Assembly (NCBI GenBank): GCA_002428325.1
Contig: DIVR01000058.1
Span: forward strand, 1 to 41,563
Source: a bacterium UBP4_UBA6127
GTDB lineage: Bacteria > UBP4 > UBA4092
Direction of reading: 5' to 3'
Length of the DNA stretch: 41,563 nucleotides
Both the position numbers and the translations under genes were made by a program. Positions 8,012 through 15,327 of the stretch are shown piece after piece. Within the stretch, counting starts at the first letter, position 1. Every line of letters starts with the position of its first letter. Under the pieces are notes generated by a model. That model ran no database searches. It was not told where the DNA came from and was given only the letters and a program-made list of their open reading frames with translations.

Positions 8012-8995
8012 TTACTCCATTTTCTTAATGAAAGAATCCACTATTTTTTTTAGCACTGTTACGACAACACTATTTCCGATTTGTTGATATGCTTGAGTAC
8101 GATTTACAGGCAATATATAATCAGGCGAGTACCCCATAATACTTAAACATTCTTGAGGTGATAGTTTTCTAACAATTCCATTAATTAAATAGGCTCCAGT
8201 TTTAGCGCCAGCTCCTCCCCCATAAGCTGAAAAAGTTATTGCATGGCCTAAATCACTATAGATTCTTTCTCCCTGACCACCTTTATTGATAATACCAATT
8301 CTGATAGGTTTTAAAGGATAACTTCCATACATATCAGGTTCGATTATTTTGTTGTAAAGCTTAATATCTTTTCTATTAATAATCAAATCGGAGATATTAT
8401 CGCTAAATATGTGATTTCTAATATTAACTTGATCAAATGATGGATTTGGAAAAATAAATTCTTTTATTTTTAAAGATTTATTAAAACAAATGAAATATAA
8501 TCTTTCCCTAGCTGTTGGGGCCCCATATAAACTAGCATTTAAAACTGAATAATATGTTTCATATCCTATTTGTTCTAAGGTGGTTAATATTGTTTTGATC
8601 GTTTTTCCATTATTATGTGTTTCCAGGTTTTTTACATTTTCAAGAAACAACACTTTAGGTTGGTGATATTGGGCAATCCTTGCAATATCAAAGAATAAAG
8701 TTCCTCTCGTATCTTGAAAACCTTTTTGTTTTCCGGAAATACTAAAGGCCTGGCATGGAAAACCTGCGCATAAGATATCATGTTTAGGGATATCTCTTTC
8801 ATTTATTTTAGTAATGTCCCCTTCAGGATTTTCACCATAATTTTCTTTATAAGTCTTTTGTGCCCTAGCATCCCATTCGGATGAAAAAACACAAGTCATT
8901 CCCCTAGACTCTAAGGCAAGTCTAAAACCACCTATACCTGCAAATAAATCGATAAAACGATAATTATTATTTGTAGATTTCATACTTATCACCAT
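8012..8995 (-). CDS. DNA (cytosine-5)-methyltransferase
   Basis: This enzyme transfers a methyl group from S-adenosylmethionine to C5 of cytosine in its recognition site. The 327-residue protein shows the ordered C5-MTase motifs: I (DLFAGIGGFRLALES, residues about 16-30), IV with the catalytic Cys (CAGFPCQAFSISG), VI (FLENVKN), VIII (APTARERLYFICF) and X (QQIGNSVVVTVLKKI). The target-recognition domain lies between VIII and IX and is not recognisable. An in-frame ATG at 8983, five bases after GGTGA, is an alternative start removing four residues. It leads the cassette MTase-REase-Vsr. A possible eight-codon leader frame overlaps its start. Confidence 0.95.
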   Translation of the reverse strand: MVISMKSTNNNYRFIDLFAGIGGFRLALESRGMTCVFSSEWDARAQKTYKENYGENPEGDITKINERDIPKHDILCAGFPCQAFSISGKQKGFQDTRGTLFFDIARIAQYHQPKVLFLENVKNLETHNNGKTIKTILTTLEQIGYETYYSVLNASLYGAPTARERLYFICFNKSLKIKEFIFPNPSFDQVNIRNHIFSDNISDLIINRKDIKLYNKIIEPDMYGSYPLKPIRIGIINKGGQGERIYSDLGHAITFSAYGGGAGAKTGAYLINGIVRKLSPQECLSIMGYSPDYILPVNRTQAYQQIGNSVVVTVLKKIVDSFIKKME

Positions 8996-9015
8996 ATCCC
9001 AGTATAATATCGCAT
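8989..9015 (-). CDS. Possible eight-codon leader ORF of the restriction-modification cassette
   Basis: AGGAG followed seven bases later by ATG (9015) opens a frame MRYYTGIW that stops at 8989, six bases before the second methyltransferase start codon (8983) and overlapping the first (8995). The ribosome-binding site is better than that of either methyltransferase start, so ribosomes could load here and reinitiate. Short frames arise easily by chance, so this is tentative. Confidence 0.25.
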   Translation of the reverse strand: MRYYTGIW

Positions 9016-9093
9016 AACATCTCTCCTAGATTATACAATCATCTGCAAGAATTGTTTTTCTCTTTCGGTGTTTCAATTGCACCTTTTGGTACA

Positions 9094-9142
9094 GCCTCAG
9101 ACCCTGCTTTTAAAGGGAATTTTAACGGAGAGGGTCTGAGGC
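9094..9142. repeat. Perfect 12 bp inverted repeat between restriction cassette and DUF167 gene
   Basis: GCCTCAGACCCT (9094-9105) is exactly complementary to AGGGTCTGAGGC (9131-9142) across a 25-base spacer. No T-run follows in either direction, so it is not a standard intrinsic terminator. It lies in the 345-base gap between the divergent methyltransferase and DUF167 genes, where I find no other feature. It could be the end of a lost mobile element or a regulator site. Confidence 0.6.
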
Positions 9143-9340
9143 ACTCCGTAACCCCTCCGTTATTCACCGGATATGAGTGTACATCAGGGAACATCCTGCC
9201 AATTTGGCAAAACCAGCTAAAAAGAAGGGGATAAAGGCCCCAAAAGGAAAGATGGAGAGAGAAAAGATTTTGCCAAATAATGAATCGTTAAGTATCATTA
9301 GAGAATATATTAATCACAGGGAGTCAGAGCAAAAAACCTT

Positions 9341-9622
9341 ATGGCAGACACCATTATTGAGATAAAAGTACAGCCTCGAGCCAGTAAAAACGAGTTGCAG
9401 GGGTTCAGGGGGAATGTTTTATGGGCCCGGACCACTGCCGCCCCGGTAGATTCAGAAGCTAATTCCGCATTATTAAAGATGCTTTCCAAAGTCCTGGATG
9501 TTCCTAAAACCAATATCACCATCATCACCGGAATCAGGACCCGGCATAAAATCGTTAAAATCATCGGGATGGAACGGGAAGAAGTCATCAAAAGACTGAC
9601 CCCGGAAGAGGAAGAAAAATGA
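9341..9622 (+). CDS. DUF167 (YggU-family) protein
   Basis: This 93-residue protein carries the family signature IEIKVQPRASKNELQGF at the start and the APVDSEANSALLKMLSKVLDVP core, followed by GIRTRHKIVKI. DUF167 proteins are small mixed alpha/beta proteins of unknown biochemical role found across bacteria, archaea and eukaryotes. The stop codon overlaps the punA start by four bases (ATGA), so the two are translationally coupled. No strong ribosome-binding site precedes the ATG; a GGGAG lies about 17 bases away. No function can be inferred beyond the operon context with nucleoside salvage. Confidence 0.9.
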   Translation: MADTIIEIKVQPRASKNELQGFRGNVLWARTTAAPVDSEANSALLKMLSKVLDVPKTNITIITGIRTRHKIVKIIGMEREEVIKRLTPEEEEK

Positions 9623-10455
9623 TTCAAGACCTCCAGCAATATCAGGCAAAAATCAATGAAACAGCCGATTTTCTAAAAACCCATCTCCCCGGAACCCCGA
9701 AAACAGCCATTATGCTGGGGTCAGGATTAGGGGGGCTGGTGGAGCATCTGGATATAATCAAATCATTGAATTATAAGGAAATACCGAATTTTCCCCTTTC
9801 CTCGGTCCAAGGCCATGCCGGTAAACTGGTCCATGGGAAAGCTGGAAATAACGAGGTGCTCTGTTTCCAGGGCCGATGGCATTATTATGAAGGGTATCCC
9901 ATAGAACAGGTTACCTTTTATGTCAGAGTCCTGAAAGCCATGGGGATATCTAACCTGATTGTTACCAATGCCGCCGGAGGGTTACAGAATGGCATGGTCC
10001 CCGGGGATATCATGCTGATCACCGACCATATCAATTTATTGGGAAATAATCCCTTATTGGGGCCTAACCTGGAAGAATGGGGCCCCCGATTCCCGGATAT
10101 GACCCATGCCTACCATCCAGATTTTCGACAGCTGTCAAAAGATATTGCTTCTTCTTTGGGAATGACCCTGAAAGAAGGGGTATATTGTATTGTATCCGGA
10201 CCCAATTATGAAACTCAGGCAGAAATCCGGATGTTAAAGACTATAGGAGCTGATGCAGTCGGTATGTCCACTGTCCCGGAGGTATTGGTCGCCCGGCAGA
10301 CAGGTATCAAGGTATTAGGGTTTTCAGCCATCACCGATGTGATTCAATCGGACAACCTGGTCCCGGTTACCCATGAAGAAGTCTTGAAAGTTGCCAAAGA
10401 AATGGGAAATCGGTTTACCCGGCTGGTCATTGAGATATTAAAACAAATCGAATAA
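9619..10455 (+). CDS. punA: Purine nucleoside phosphorylase, trimeric PNP/MTAP family
   Basis: It cleaves purine nucleosides with phosphate to free base plus (deoxy)ribose-1-phosphate. The 278 residues fit the family. Visible active-site residues by comparison with human PNP are Ser35 in LGSGLGG (phosphate), Arg86 and His88 in QGRWHYYEG, Glu198 in GPNYETQAE (base), Met216 in GMSTVPEV and His252. The Asn that selects 6-oxopurines in human PNP (Asn243) is Asp240 here (SAITD). Methylthioadenosine phosphorylases also have Asp there, but they lack the Glu, so this enzyme is mixed and may accept adenosine or methylthioadenosine. It overlaps DUF167 by four bases, is 43 bases before deoB, and shares a strand with mtnA. 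An imperfect copy of the dispersed palindrome lies within it. Confidence 0.93.
   Translation: MIQDLQQYQAKINETADFLKTHLPGTPKTAIMLGSGLGGLVEHLDIIKSLNYKEIPNFPLSSVQGHAGKLVHGKAGNNEVLCFQGRWHYYEGYPIEQVTFYVRVLKAMGISNLIVTNAAGGLQNGMVPGDIMLITDHINLLGNNPLLGPNLEEWGPRFPDMTHAYHPDFRQLSKDIASSLGMTLKEGVYCIVSGPNYETQAEIRMLKTIGADAVGMSTVPEVLVARQTGIKVLGFSAITDVIQSDNLVPVTHEEVLKVAKEMGNRFTRLVIEILKQIE
10123..10140. repeat. Dispersed palindrome, imperfect copy inside punA
   Basis: TTTCGACAGCTGTCAAAA differs from the perfect motif by one base. Here it encodes part of the DFRQLSKD segment, so it may be a chance resemblance. It shares the TTTCGACA half with the copy at 28324. Confidence 0.45.
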
Positions 10456-10498
10456 GGTTTTGGGTATCATTTCCGCCAAAGAAAGGGATTGTTGAAAA

Positions 10499-11683
10499 AT
10501 GGATTCTGCTTCGATAAACAGGTTTATCATTATTGTCTTGGACGCTGTGGGTATCGGGGAACTCCCTGATGCTGATAAATTTGGAGATAAAGGCAGCAAT
10601 ACCCTGGTCAATTTATCCCGGGCGGTGGGAGGACTCCACCTGCCTCACCTGGAAAAACTGGGACTGGGAAAGATAACAACCATCGAAGGGATGTGTCCCT
10701 GCGCTCATGTCCTCGGCAATTATGGAAAGATGGCAGAACTTTCGGGAGGCAAAGATACCACCAATGGCCATTGGGAAATCGCCGGACTGGTAACACCCGA
10801 AGCCTTCCCCACCTACCCTCAGGGGTTCCCTGAAGAAATATTGATTCCTTTCACTCAGCAGACCGAGCGGGGTTACCTGGGTAACAAGCCGGCATCGGGA
10901 ACTGAGATTATCAAAGAATTGGGAGAAGAACACCTGAAAACCGGGAAGTTGATTGTCTATACCTCGGCTGACAGTGTCTTCCAGATAGCAGCCCATGAAG
11001 AAATAGTCCCTATTGAAGAATTATACCGATATTGCCAGATGGCCCGGGATTTGTTGATCGGGAAACATGCGGTCGGCAGAGTCATTGCCCGGCCCTTCCT
11101 GGGAACTCCCGGTAATTTCTACCGAACCGAAAGACGCCACGATTTCTCCCTGAAACCGACCGATAAAACCATCCTGGATGCCCTCAAAGAATCAGGAAAA
11201 GATGTAGTGGGTATCGGGAAAATTGAGGATATCTTTGCCGGAGTCGGCCTGACCGAAGCTGTCCATTCCAAAGGAAATGATGCCTGCACCCGGGCTACCA
11301 TCGAAGCCATCCTGGATAAAACCCAGGGACTTATCTTCACCAACCTGGTCGATACCGATATGATGTATGGCCATCGGAATGATTGCCCCGGATTCTATCA
11401 ATCCTTGAAAGGGTTTGATGATTATCTTCCCCGAATCATAGAAAGCATGAAAGATGAAGATGTCCTGATTATCACCGCTGACCATGGCTGCGACCCTACC
11501 ACCCCCAGTACCGACCATTCCCGGGAATATGTACCCCTCCTGGTTTATGGCAAAAAGATTCAGCAGAATATCAATCTGGGGACCCGGGGGAGTTTTGCCG
11601 ATGTCGCTGCCACCCTTAGTGAGGCCTTGCTGTTGGAATCGTGGAAATCCGGCAAGAGTTTCTGGAAAGAGATTCTGGCCTGA
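10499..11683 (+). CDS. deoB: Phosphopentomutase
   Basis: DeoB interconverts ribose-1-phosphate and ribose-5-phosphate (and the deoxy forms), feeding the product of PunA into central metabolism. The 394 residues match the family. It belongs to the alkaline-phosphatase superfamily: the N-terminal metal site IIIVLDAVGIGELPDADKFG, the phospho-acceptor threonine in SGGKDTTNGHWE near 83, and the C-terminal metal ligands in NLVDTDMMYGHRND, TADHGCDPTTPSTDHSRE are all present. It follows punA by 43 bases and is probably in the same transcript. The stop codon lies inside a perfect ten-base hairpin (11679-11703) without a T-run. Confidence 0.96.
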   Translation: MDSASINRFIIIVLDAVGIGELPDADKFGDKGSNTLVNLSRAVGGLHLPHLEKLGLGKITTIEGMCPCAHVLGNYGKMAELSGGKDTTNGHWEIAGLVTPEAFPTYPQGFPEEILIPFTQQTERGYLGNKPASGTEIIKELGEEHLKTGKLIVYTSADSVFQIAAHEEIVPIEELYRYCQMARDLLIGKHAVGRVIARPFLGTPGNFYRTERRHDFSLKPTDKTILDALKESGKDVVGIGKIEDIFAGVGLTEAVHSKGNDACTRATIEAILDKTQGLIFTNLVDTDMMYGHRNDCPGFYQSLKGFDDYLPRIIESMKDEDVLIITADHGCDPTTPSTDHSREYVPLLVYGKKIQQNINLGTRGSFADVAATLSEALLLESWKSGKSFWKEILA

Positions 11684-11703
11684 TTGTAAAAAATACAATC
11701 AGG
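11679..11703. repeat. Perfect hairpin over the deoB stop codon
   Basis: CCTGATTGTA and TACAATCAGG flank a five-A loop. On the minus strand the loop is TTTTT, but no T-run follows the stem on either strand. It also marks the point where the Fic-gene remnant loses homology, so it may be a deletion scar or a transcript-end stabiliser for deoB. Confidence 0.55.
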
Positions 11704-11849
11704 TTGAGAGCTTTGCCTTCCAAAGCATTACTGGACCAGGTAAGTCCTATTCGGTAGTAGCCTCTAATTTGTTTCAAAAGCTCCCCGTCAAAAGGCCGAA
11801 ACTTATCAATTTTCTCTTTCAATTCATCATTTCTCTGGAATAAATCCAT
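11697..11849 (-). pseudogene. Fic-family protein, N-terminal remnant
   Basis: From ATG 11849, after AGAGGGCAGG, the frame reads MDLFQRNDELKEKIDKFRPF and then GYYRIGLTWSSNALEGKAL. This is the helical N-terminal module of class II/III Fic AMP-transferases (consensus ...SSNAIEGN...). Family likeness stops after about 50 residues, at the deoB terminal hairpin. The catalytic HPFxxGNGR motif is absent, so the rest of the gene was deleted. The remaining minus frame runs into deoB antisense without meaning. The 155 bases upstream to 12004 contain no intact gene; a protein-like minus frame (KKSFSRLKNMKVSANIRTS) ends over the Fic start and may be another remnant. Confidence 0.65.
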
Positions 11850-12004
11850 CCTGCCCTCTTTCTGAGAGTATAAGGCCTTGATAAGGTAACCCGGAATATG
11901 AGGTTCTAATATTAGCCGATACCTTCATGTTTTTTAGCCGGCTGAAGGACTTTTTCGCCTTTTTAAAATCCAATTTTTTGATGAATTTACCGATATCGGG
12001 GGGA

Positions 12005-13153
12005 TTAGTTCAATTTCTTATGCCATTTCAAAAAGTATCCCAATTGCCGGGTAATCAGCAGGAAAAGGAAATTCAAGATGCCCGCAATCATGATGACTGA
12101 CCGGCCCAAATCCCATTCCTTAATTAAAAAGGCAACCGACATAGAGATAATCCATGCCAGCACTGAGGCTTTAAGAATGGAATAAAACTCCTGATAAACC
12201 GAAAGGGGTTTTTTCCGGTGATACAGCCCATACCAGGCTGAGCAAAATACCCATAGAATCAATATGACCGGGAAGGCATAGAGGTAAGTTCTAATGTCAT
12301 TGATGGGCCCCATGACTCCACTGAGGGCATATCGTAACCCATACGCTGAAAACCAGGCAGCCGCTGCTGCCAGAATATCCACAAAAACCAAGGCAAGGAC
12401 TCTCATGATGAATAATATATTCCCTATTAAGTAACGTTTCCACATCCGGCCCGGTTCCAGAATCAGCCGATAAAGCCATTCCAGTCCATTGGCTCTCATC
12501 CAGTAAGGGGCCCGGCTGACTTTCCCTGAATAATATTCCAGTAAAGCGCCTACTCCCCAAACCACCGGGACATTCAAAACCGGCAGATGCCGATAAATCC
12601 ATTTTTCCTGGTCCGGAACTCCAAACCCGACAATTAAAATATCCGGCCGAGTCTCCTGAACCTCTTTTATTATGTTCTTTTCCTCATCCTTTGTAAAATA
12701 GCCATGATGGATACCGGCTACTTTCAGGCCGGGGACACTTTCCAGAAAATTCTCTACCGCCCTTTGAGCCACCCCGGGGTCCGACCCCAGAAAATAGACT
12801 TTATACCCTTTTGTTTCACAAAGCTGAAGGAAAGGAATCAGGAAGTCCCCAATATTCACCCGCTCGGGAAGGGGAGAATGGGTCAGATGGGATGCCCAGA
12901 CGACTCCCATGCCGTCTGGATAGACTAAATCACATTGTTTCAATATATCCCGATATTCAGGGTCTTCAAAGGCCCGGTTTATGCAATGGGCATTCAGGTA
13001 GGCTACCTGGTGGGATTCTTTGGACACAATAAAAGATTCCACTTTTTCCACAACTTCCCGGACCGTTAAACGGTCAATCGGAAGCCCAAAAATGGAACAT
13101 ACCGGCCGCTTTCTGCTAAACCCATCATTAACCATATCCGTTATTACCGACAC
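12005..13153 (-). CDS. WecG/TagA-family glycosyltransferase fused to a four-helix membrane domain
   Basis: Residues about 18-245 are a WecG/TagA/CpsF (GT26) transferase, which adds a sugar such as ManNAc(A) to an undecaprenyl-linked acceptor: NAHCIN at 54, YPDGMG at 78, FLGSDPGVAQ at 121, VGFGVPDQEKWI at 175 and SRAPYWMR plus the basic membrane-docking tail EPGRMWKRYL at 213-242. Residues about 252-370 hold four predicted membrane helices resembling the N-terminal bundle of polyprenyl-phosphate hexose-1-P transferases (WbaP type: VDILAAAAAWFSAYGLRY, then SVYQEFYSILKASVLAW). The catalytic part of that family is absent and the protein ends naturally after helix four. Normal WecG proteins are about 240 residues. 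It is last in the glycan operon and overlaps the GT2 gene by ten bases. Confidence 0.9.
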   Translation of the reverse strand: MSVITDMVNDGFSRKRPVCSIFGLPIDRLTVREVVEKVESFIVSKESHQVAYLNAHCINRAFEDPEYRDILKQCDLVYPDGMGVVWASHLTHSPLPERVNIGDFLIPFLQLCETKGYKVYFLGSDPGVAQRAVENFLESVPGLKVAGIHHGYFTKDEEKNIIKEVQETRPDILIVGFGVPDQEKWIYRHLPVLNVPVVWGVGALLEYYSGKVSRAPYWMRANGLEWLYRLILEPGRMWKRYLIGNILFIMRVLALVFVDILAAAAAWFSAYGLRYALSGVMGPINDIRTYLYAFPVILILWVFCSAWYGLYHRKKPLSVYQEFYSILKASVLAWIISMSVAFLIKEWDLGRSVIMIAGILNFLFLLITRQLGYFLKWHKKLN

Positions 13154-13977
13154 AACAAACTCCGAAAATCCGCATATACTGAGTAAAATCCTAACGCGAA
13201 ATCGAGTCCGAGTAAAGAAAGCCTGCCATGGACCAAATCCTGTGCCGCATATTTTAATACCCGGCCCAGGTTCCTACCCTGATTTTTCAGGATTTCAACC
13301 AGGGTAATGGGTCCATGGACGCCCAGGGCTGTCCAACGCCACCGGGTACGAAGGACACTGAGGGAGGTATCTCTGCGAAGGTGTTTAACGACAGCTTCCG
13401 GCTGGTATGCCAAATCAAATCCAGTTTCCCGAAGCCGCCGGGAAATATCCAAATCCTCATAATTGGTACGGTACTGCTCATTATACCCTCCTGCTTTACG
13501 AAGGGCAGAAACCCGGAAGAGGGCGCTATGTCCCCAAATCCAATCGGGATTCCGGAGGATAGATTCACCCCAATGCTGTTTCATGTGGATGGAACGCCAA
13601 TAATCCGGCAGAGCCTCCTGATAAGATTCTAAAAGCTTTCCCCCGACTCCGGCCAGGGTCTCTTCAGTCATCTCGGATATTAATTTTTCCAGCCAATCCG
13701 GCTCTGCCACACAATCCGCATCCAGATTGGCAATAAATTCCGTTTTGGCTGATTTCAGCGCCGTATTTCGTCCAGCGCCCAACCCCAGATTCCCGGGATG
13801 CTGAATGACTTTGGCTTGGGGATATTCTTTGACAATCTCAAGGGTTTTATCGGTGCATCCGTCATCAATAATCAATAATTCCCTGATGGGATAGGTCTGG
13901 GCCATGACACTGTCCAGGCATTTCCGGATAAAAGCTTCAGCATTATAACAGGGAATATAAAGGGTTACTTCCTTCAT
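13144..13977 (-). CDS. Glycosyltransferase family 2
   Basis: This 277-residue GT-A fold transferase has the typical start TLYIPCYNAEAFIRKCLDSV, the nucleotide-binding aspartate in LLIIDDGCTDKT near 38, the DxD-like metal motif NLDADC near 89, and the acceptor/catalytic region GGYNEQYRTNYEDLDISRRL (ED motif) near 170. No membrane helix is obvious, so it should act at the cytoplasmic face with the membrane-bound partners. The sugar donor is unknown. Its ATG directly follows the stop of the GT4 gene, and its 3' end overlaps the WecG fusion gene by ten bases, giving tight translational coupling in one operon. Confidence 0.93.
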   Translation of the reverse strand: MKEVTLYIPCYNAEAFIRKCLDSVMAQTYPIRELLIIDDGCTDKTLEIVKEYPQAKVIQHPGNLGLGAGRNTALKSAKTEFIANLDADCVAEPDWLEKLISEMTEETLAGVGGKLLESYQEALPDYWRSIHMKQHWGESILRNPDWIWGHSALFRVSALRKAGGYNEQYRTNYEDLDISRRLRETGFDLAYQPEAVVKHLRRDTSLSVLRTRWRWTALGVHGPITLVEILKNQGRNLGRVLKYAAQDLVHGRLSLLGLDFALGFYSVYADFRSLLCR

Positions 13978-15150
13978 CTATTGACCGGGTCCTTTGCATG
14001 AAGAAATAACTTTCTGATAATTTTCCAGGAATCGGTCGGCCAGGACTGACCAGTTATAATATTTTTCAGCTTGTAAACGGGCAATCTTTTTCATGGCATC
14101 CAGTTTTTCGGGATGGGCCAGAAGCTCCCGCAAGGCTTGGCTCAGGGATTGCCAATCTCCCGGAGGGACCACTGCTCCGGCTCCCTTGACCATTTCCGGG
14201 ATATCTCCCACATTGGAAGCCACAATCGGTTTCCCGGCACAGAGATATTCGGCAATTTTCAGGGGACTTTTACAGCGGGTCAGTTCATTATCCTCAAAAC
14301 AGGCTACGCAAATCTCCGCCAGCCCCACATAATCTGGGATATCTGAATGGGGGACATAATTGGTAAACAGGACTTTTTCATCCAGTTTCAGGGATTTAGC
14401 CAAGGCCTGCAAGTCAGCCAGCCGATGGCCTCCCCCCGCCACCAGGAACCGGATATCCGGATATTGGGCAATGACACCTTCAGCCGCCCGGATGAGAAGC
14501 TCCGCATAAGAACCCTCTTCCAGTTGGCCGATATAAACAATATATCGATACCCCTCCCCCAGCTTTTTCTTGAGGGCCTCCCCGGTCCTGCCGGGATGGA
14601 ACTTCTCCAGATCCCCACCAACCGGAGCCCAGAACATTGTTTCTTCTCTGGCGCCCCTTTGGAGGGCCAGCTGCTTCACATGGGAAGTAGAATAAGAGAG
14701 GGAATCCACCATAGCCGGCAGCCGATTTTCATACGCCGCCACCAGGTTATAAATACCTTTAGACCGGGTCCATTGAGGAACAAAAGCGATTTCCAAATCA
14801 TCCCAGTCATAATGGAGCGGCTTACCTTCCAAATAAGCAGCCCAAAGAGCCGGGAGTGCGGTTTCCGGGAAACATTTCTGGAAATGAATGATATCGGTAT
14901 CACGGGCAAGAGAACGAATGGTTTGCAGATTCCTGAGAAAATCAGTTTTACTGCCGGGAAGCCTGACCACCCTGACCCCTTCCGGGTCTGAATGCCTTAA
15001 TAGGGGAAGATACTTCCTTCTCTCCTCATTGGGGTAATAGCAGAGGGTAACCTGATGCCCTTTTCGGACAAACTGCAGGGATAACTCCACCATCCGAATG
15101 GTCCCGGGAATACTGTAGATATCAAATCTGTTCAACAGCAGGATATTCAT
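13978..15150 (-). CDS. Glycosyltransferase family 4
   Basis: This 390-residue GT-B retaining transferase has the N-terminal acceptor domain starting NILLLNRFDIYSIPGTIRMV and a Rossmann-like donor domain from about residue 190 (YIVYIGQLEEGSYAELLIRA). The donor-binding E-x7-E-like segment is SPLKIAEYLCAGKPIVASNVG near 305. Donor and acceptor sugars cannot be read from the sequence. It starts inside the stop of the upstream 49-residue ORF (ATGA overlap) and ends directly before the GT2 gene. No signal peptide or membrane segment is seen, so it is cytoplasmic or membrane-associated. Confidence 0.93.
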   Translation of the reverse strand: MNILLLNRFDIYSIPGTIRMVELSLQFVRKGHQVTLCYYPNEERRKYLPLLRHSDPEGVRVVRLPGSKTDFLRNLQTIRSLARDTDIIHFQKCFPETALPALWAAYLEGKPLHYDWDDLEIAFVPQWTRSKGIYNLVAAYENRLPAMVDSLSYSTSHVKQLALQRGAREETMFWAPVGGDLEKFHPGRTGEALKKKLGEGYRYIVYIGQLEEGSYAELLIRAAEGVIAQYPDIRFLVAGGGHRLADLQALAKSLKLDEKVLFTNYVPHSDIPDYVGLAEICVACFEDNELTRCKSPLKIAEYLCAGKPIVASNVGDIPEMVKGAGAVVPPGDWQSLSQALRELLAHPEKLDAMKKIARLQAEKYYNWSVLADRFLENYQKVISSCKGPGQ

Positions 15151-15299
15151 GATGTCTTGGATTTCCCGGGAAGCTCAGAAAGTTTGGGCTGGATGATTTT
15201 CTTGCCGGTAGATAATATCACCAGATAAGACCAGACTGTAAATAAAGTCAGGCCCAGAAGTCGAGGCAGCCGGCTGTGTTGTTTTGTTTGGCTCGTCAT
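15147..15299 (-). CDS. Small single-pass membrane ORF (49 residues) in the glycan operon
   Basis: From ATG 15299 the frame encodes a basic N-terminus (MTSQTKQHSRLPRLL), one hydrophobic segment (GLTLFTVWSYLVILS, about residues 16-31) and a polar tail ending in TSST-like residues. It stops in an ATGA overlap with the GT4 start, the same tight coupling used elsewhere in this operon, and begins 29 bases after the radical SAM stop. The ribosome-binding site is poor (GGGGATA 16 bases away). Position, coupling and the neat membrane segment support a real gene. A membrane anchor or assembly partner for the transferases is only a guess. Confidence 0.45.
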   Translation of the reverse strand: MTSQTKQHSRLPRLLGLTLFTVWSYLVILSTGKKIIQPKLSELPGKSKTS

Positions 15300-15327
15300 T
15301 TTCTAAGAAAAATATCCCCGGTTCAGC

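Noticed and set aside
6838..9142. Complete mobile element carrying the restriction-modification cassette
   Set aside because: No transposase, integrase, terminal repeats or target duplication could be found; the 9094-9142 inverted repeat is on one side only.
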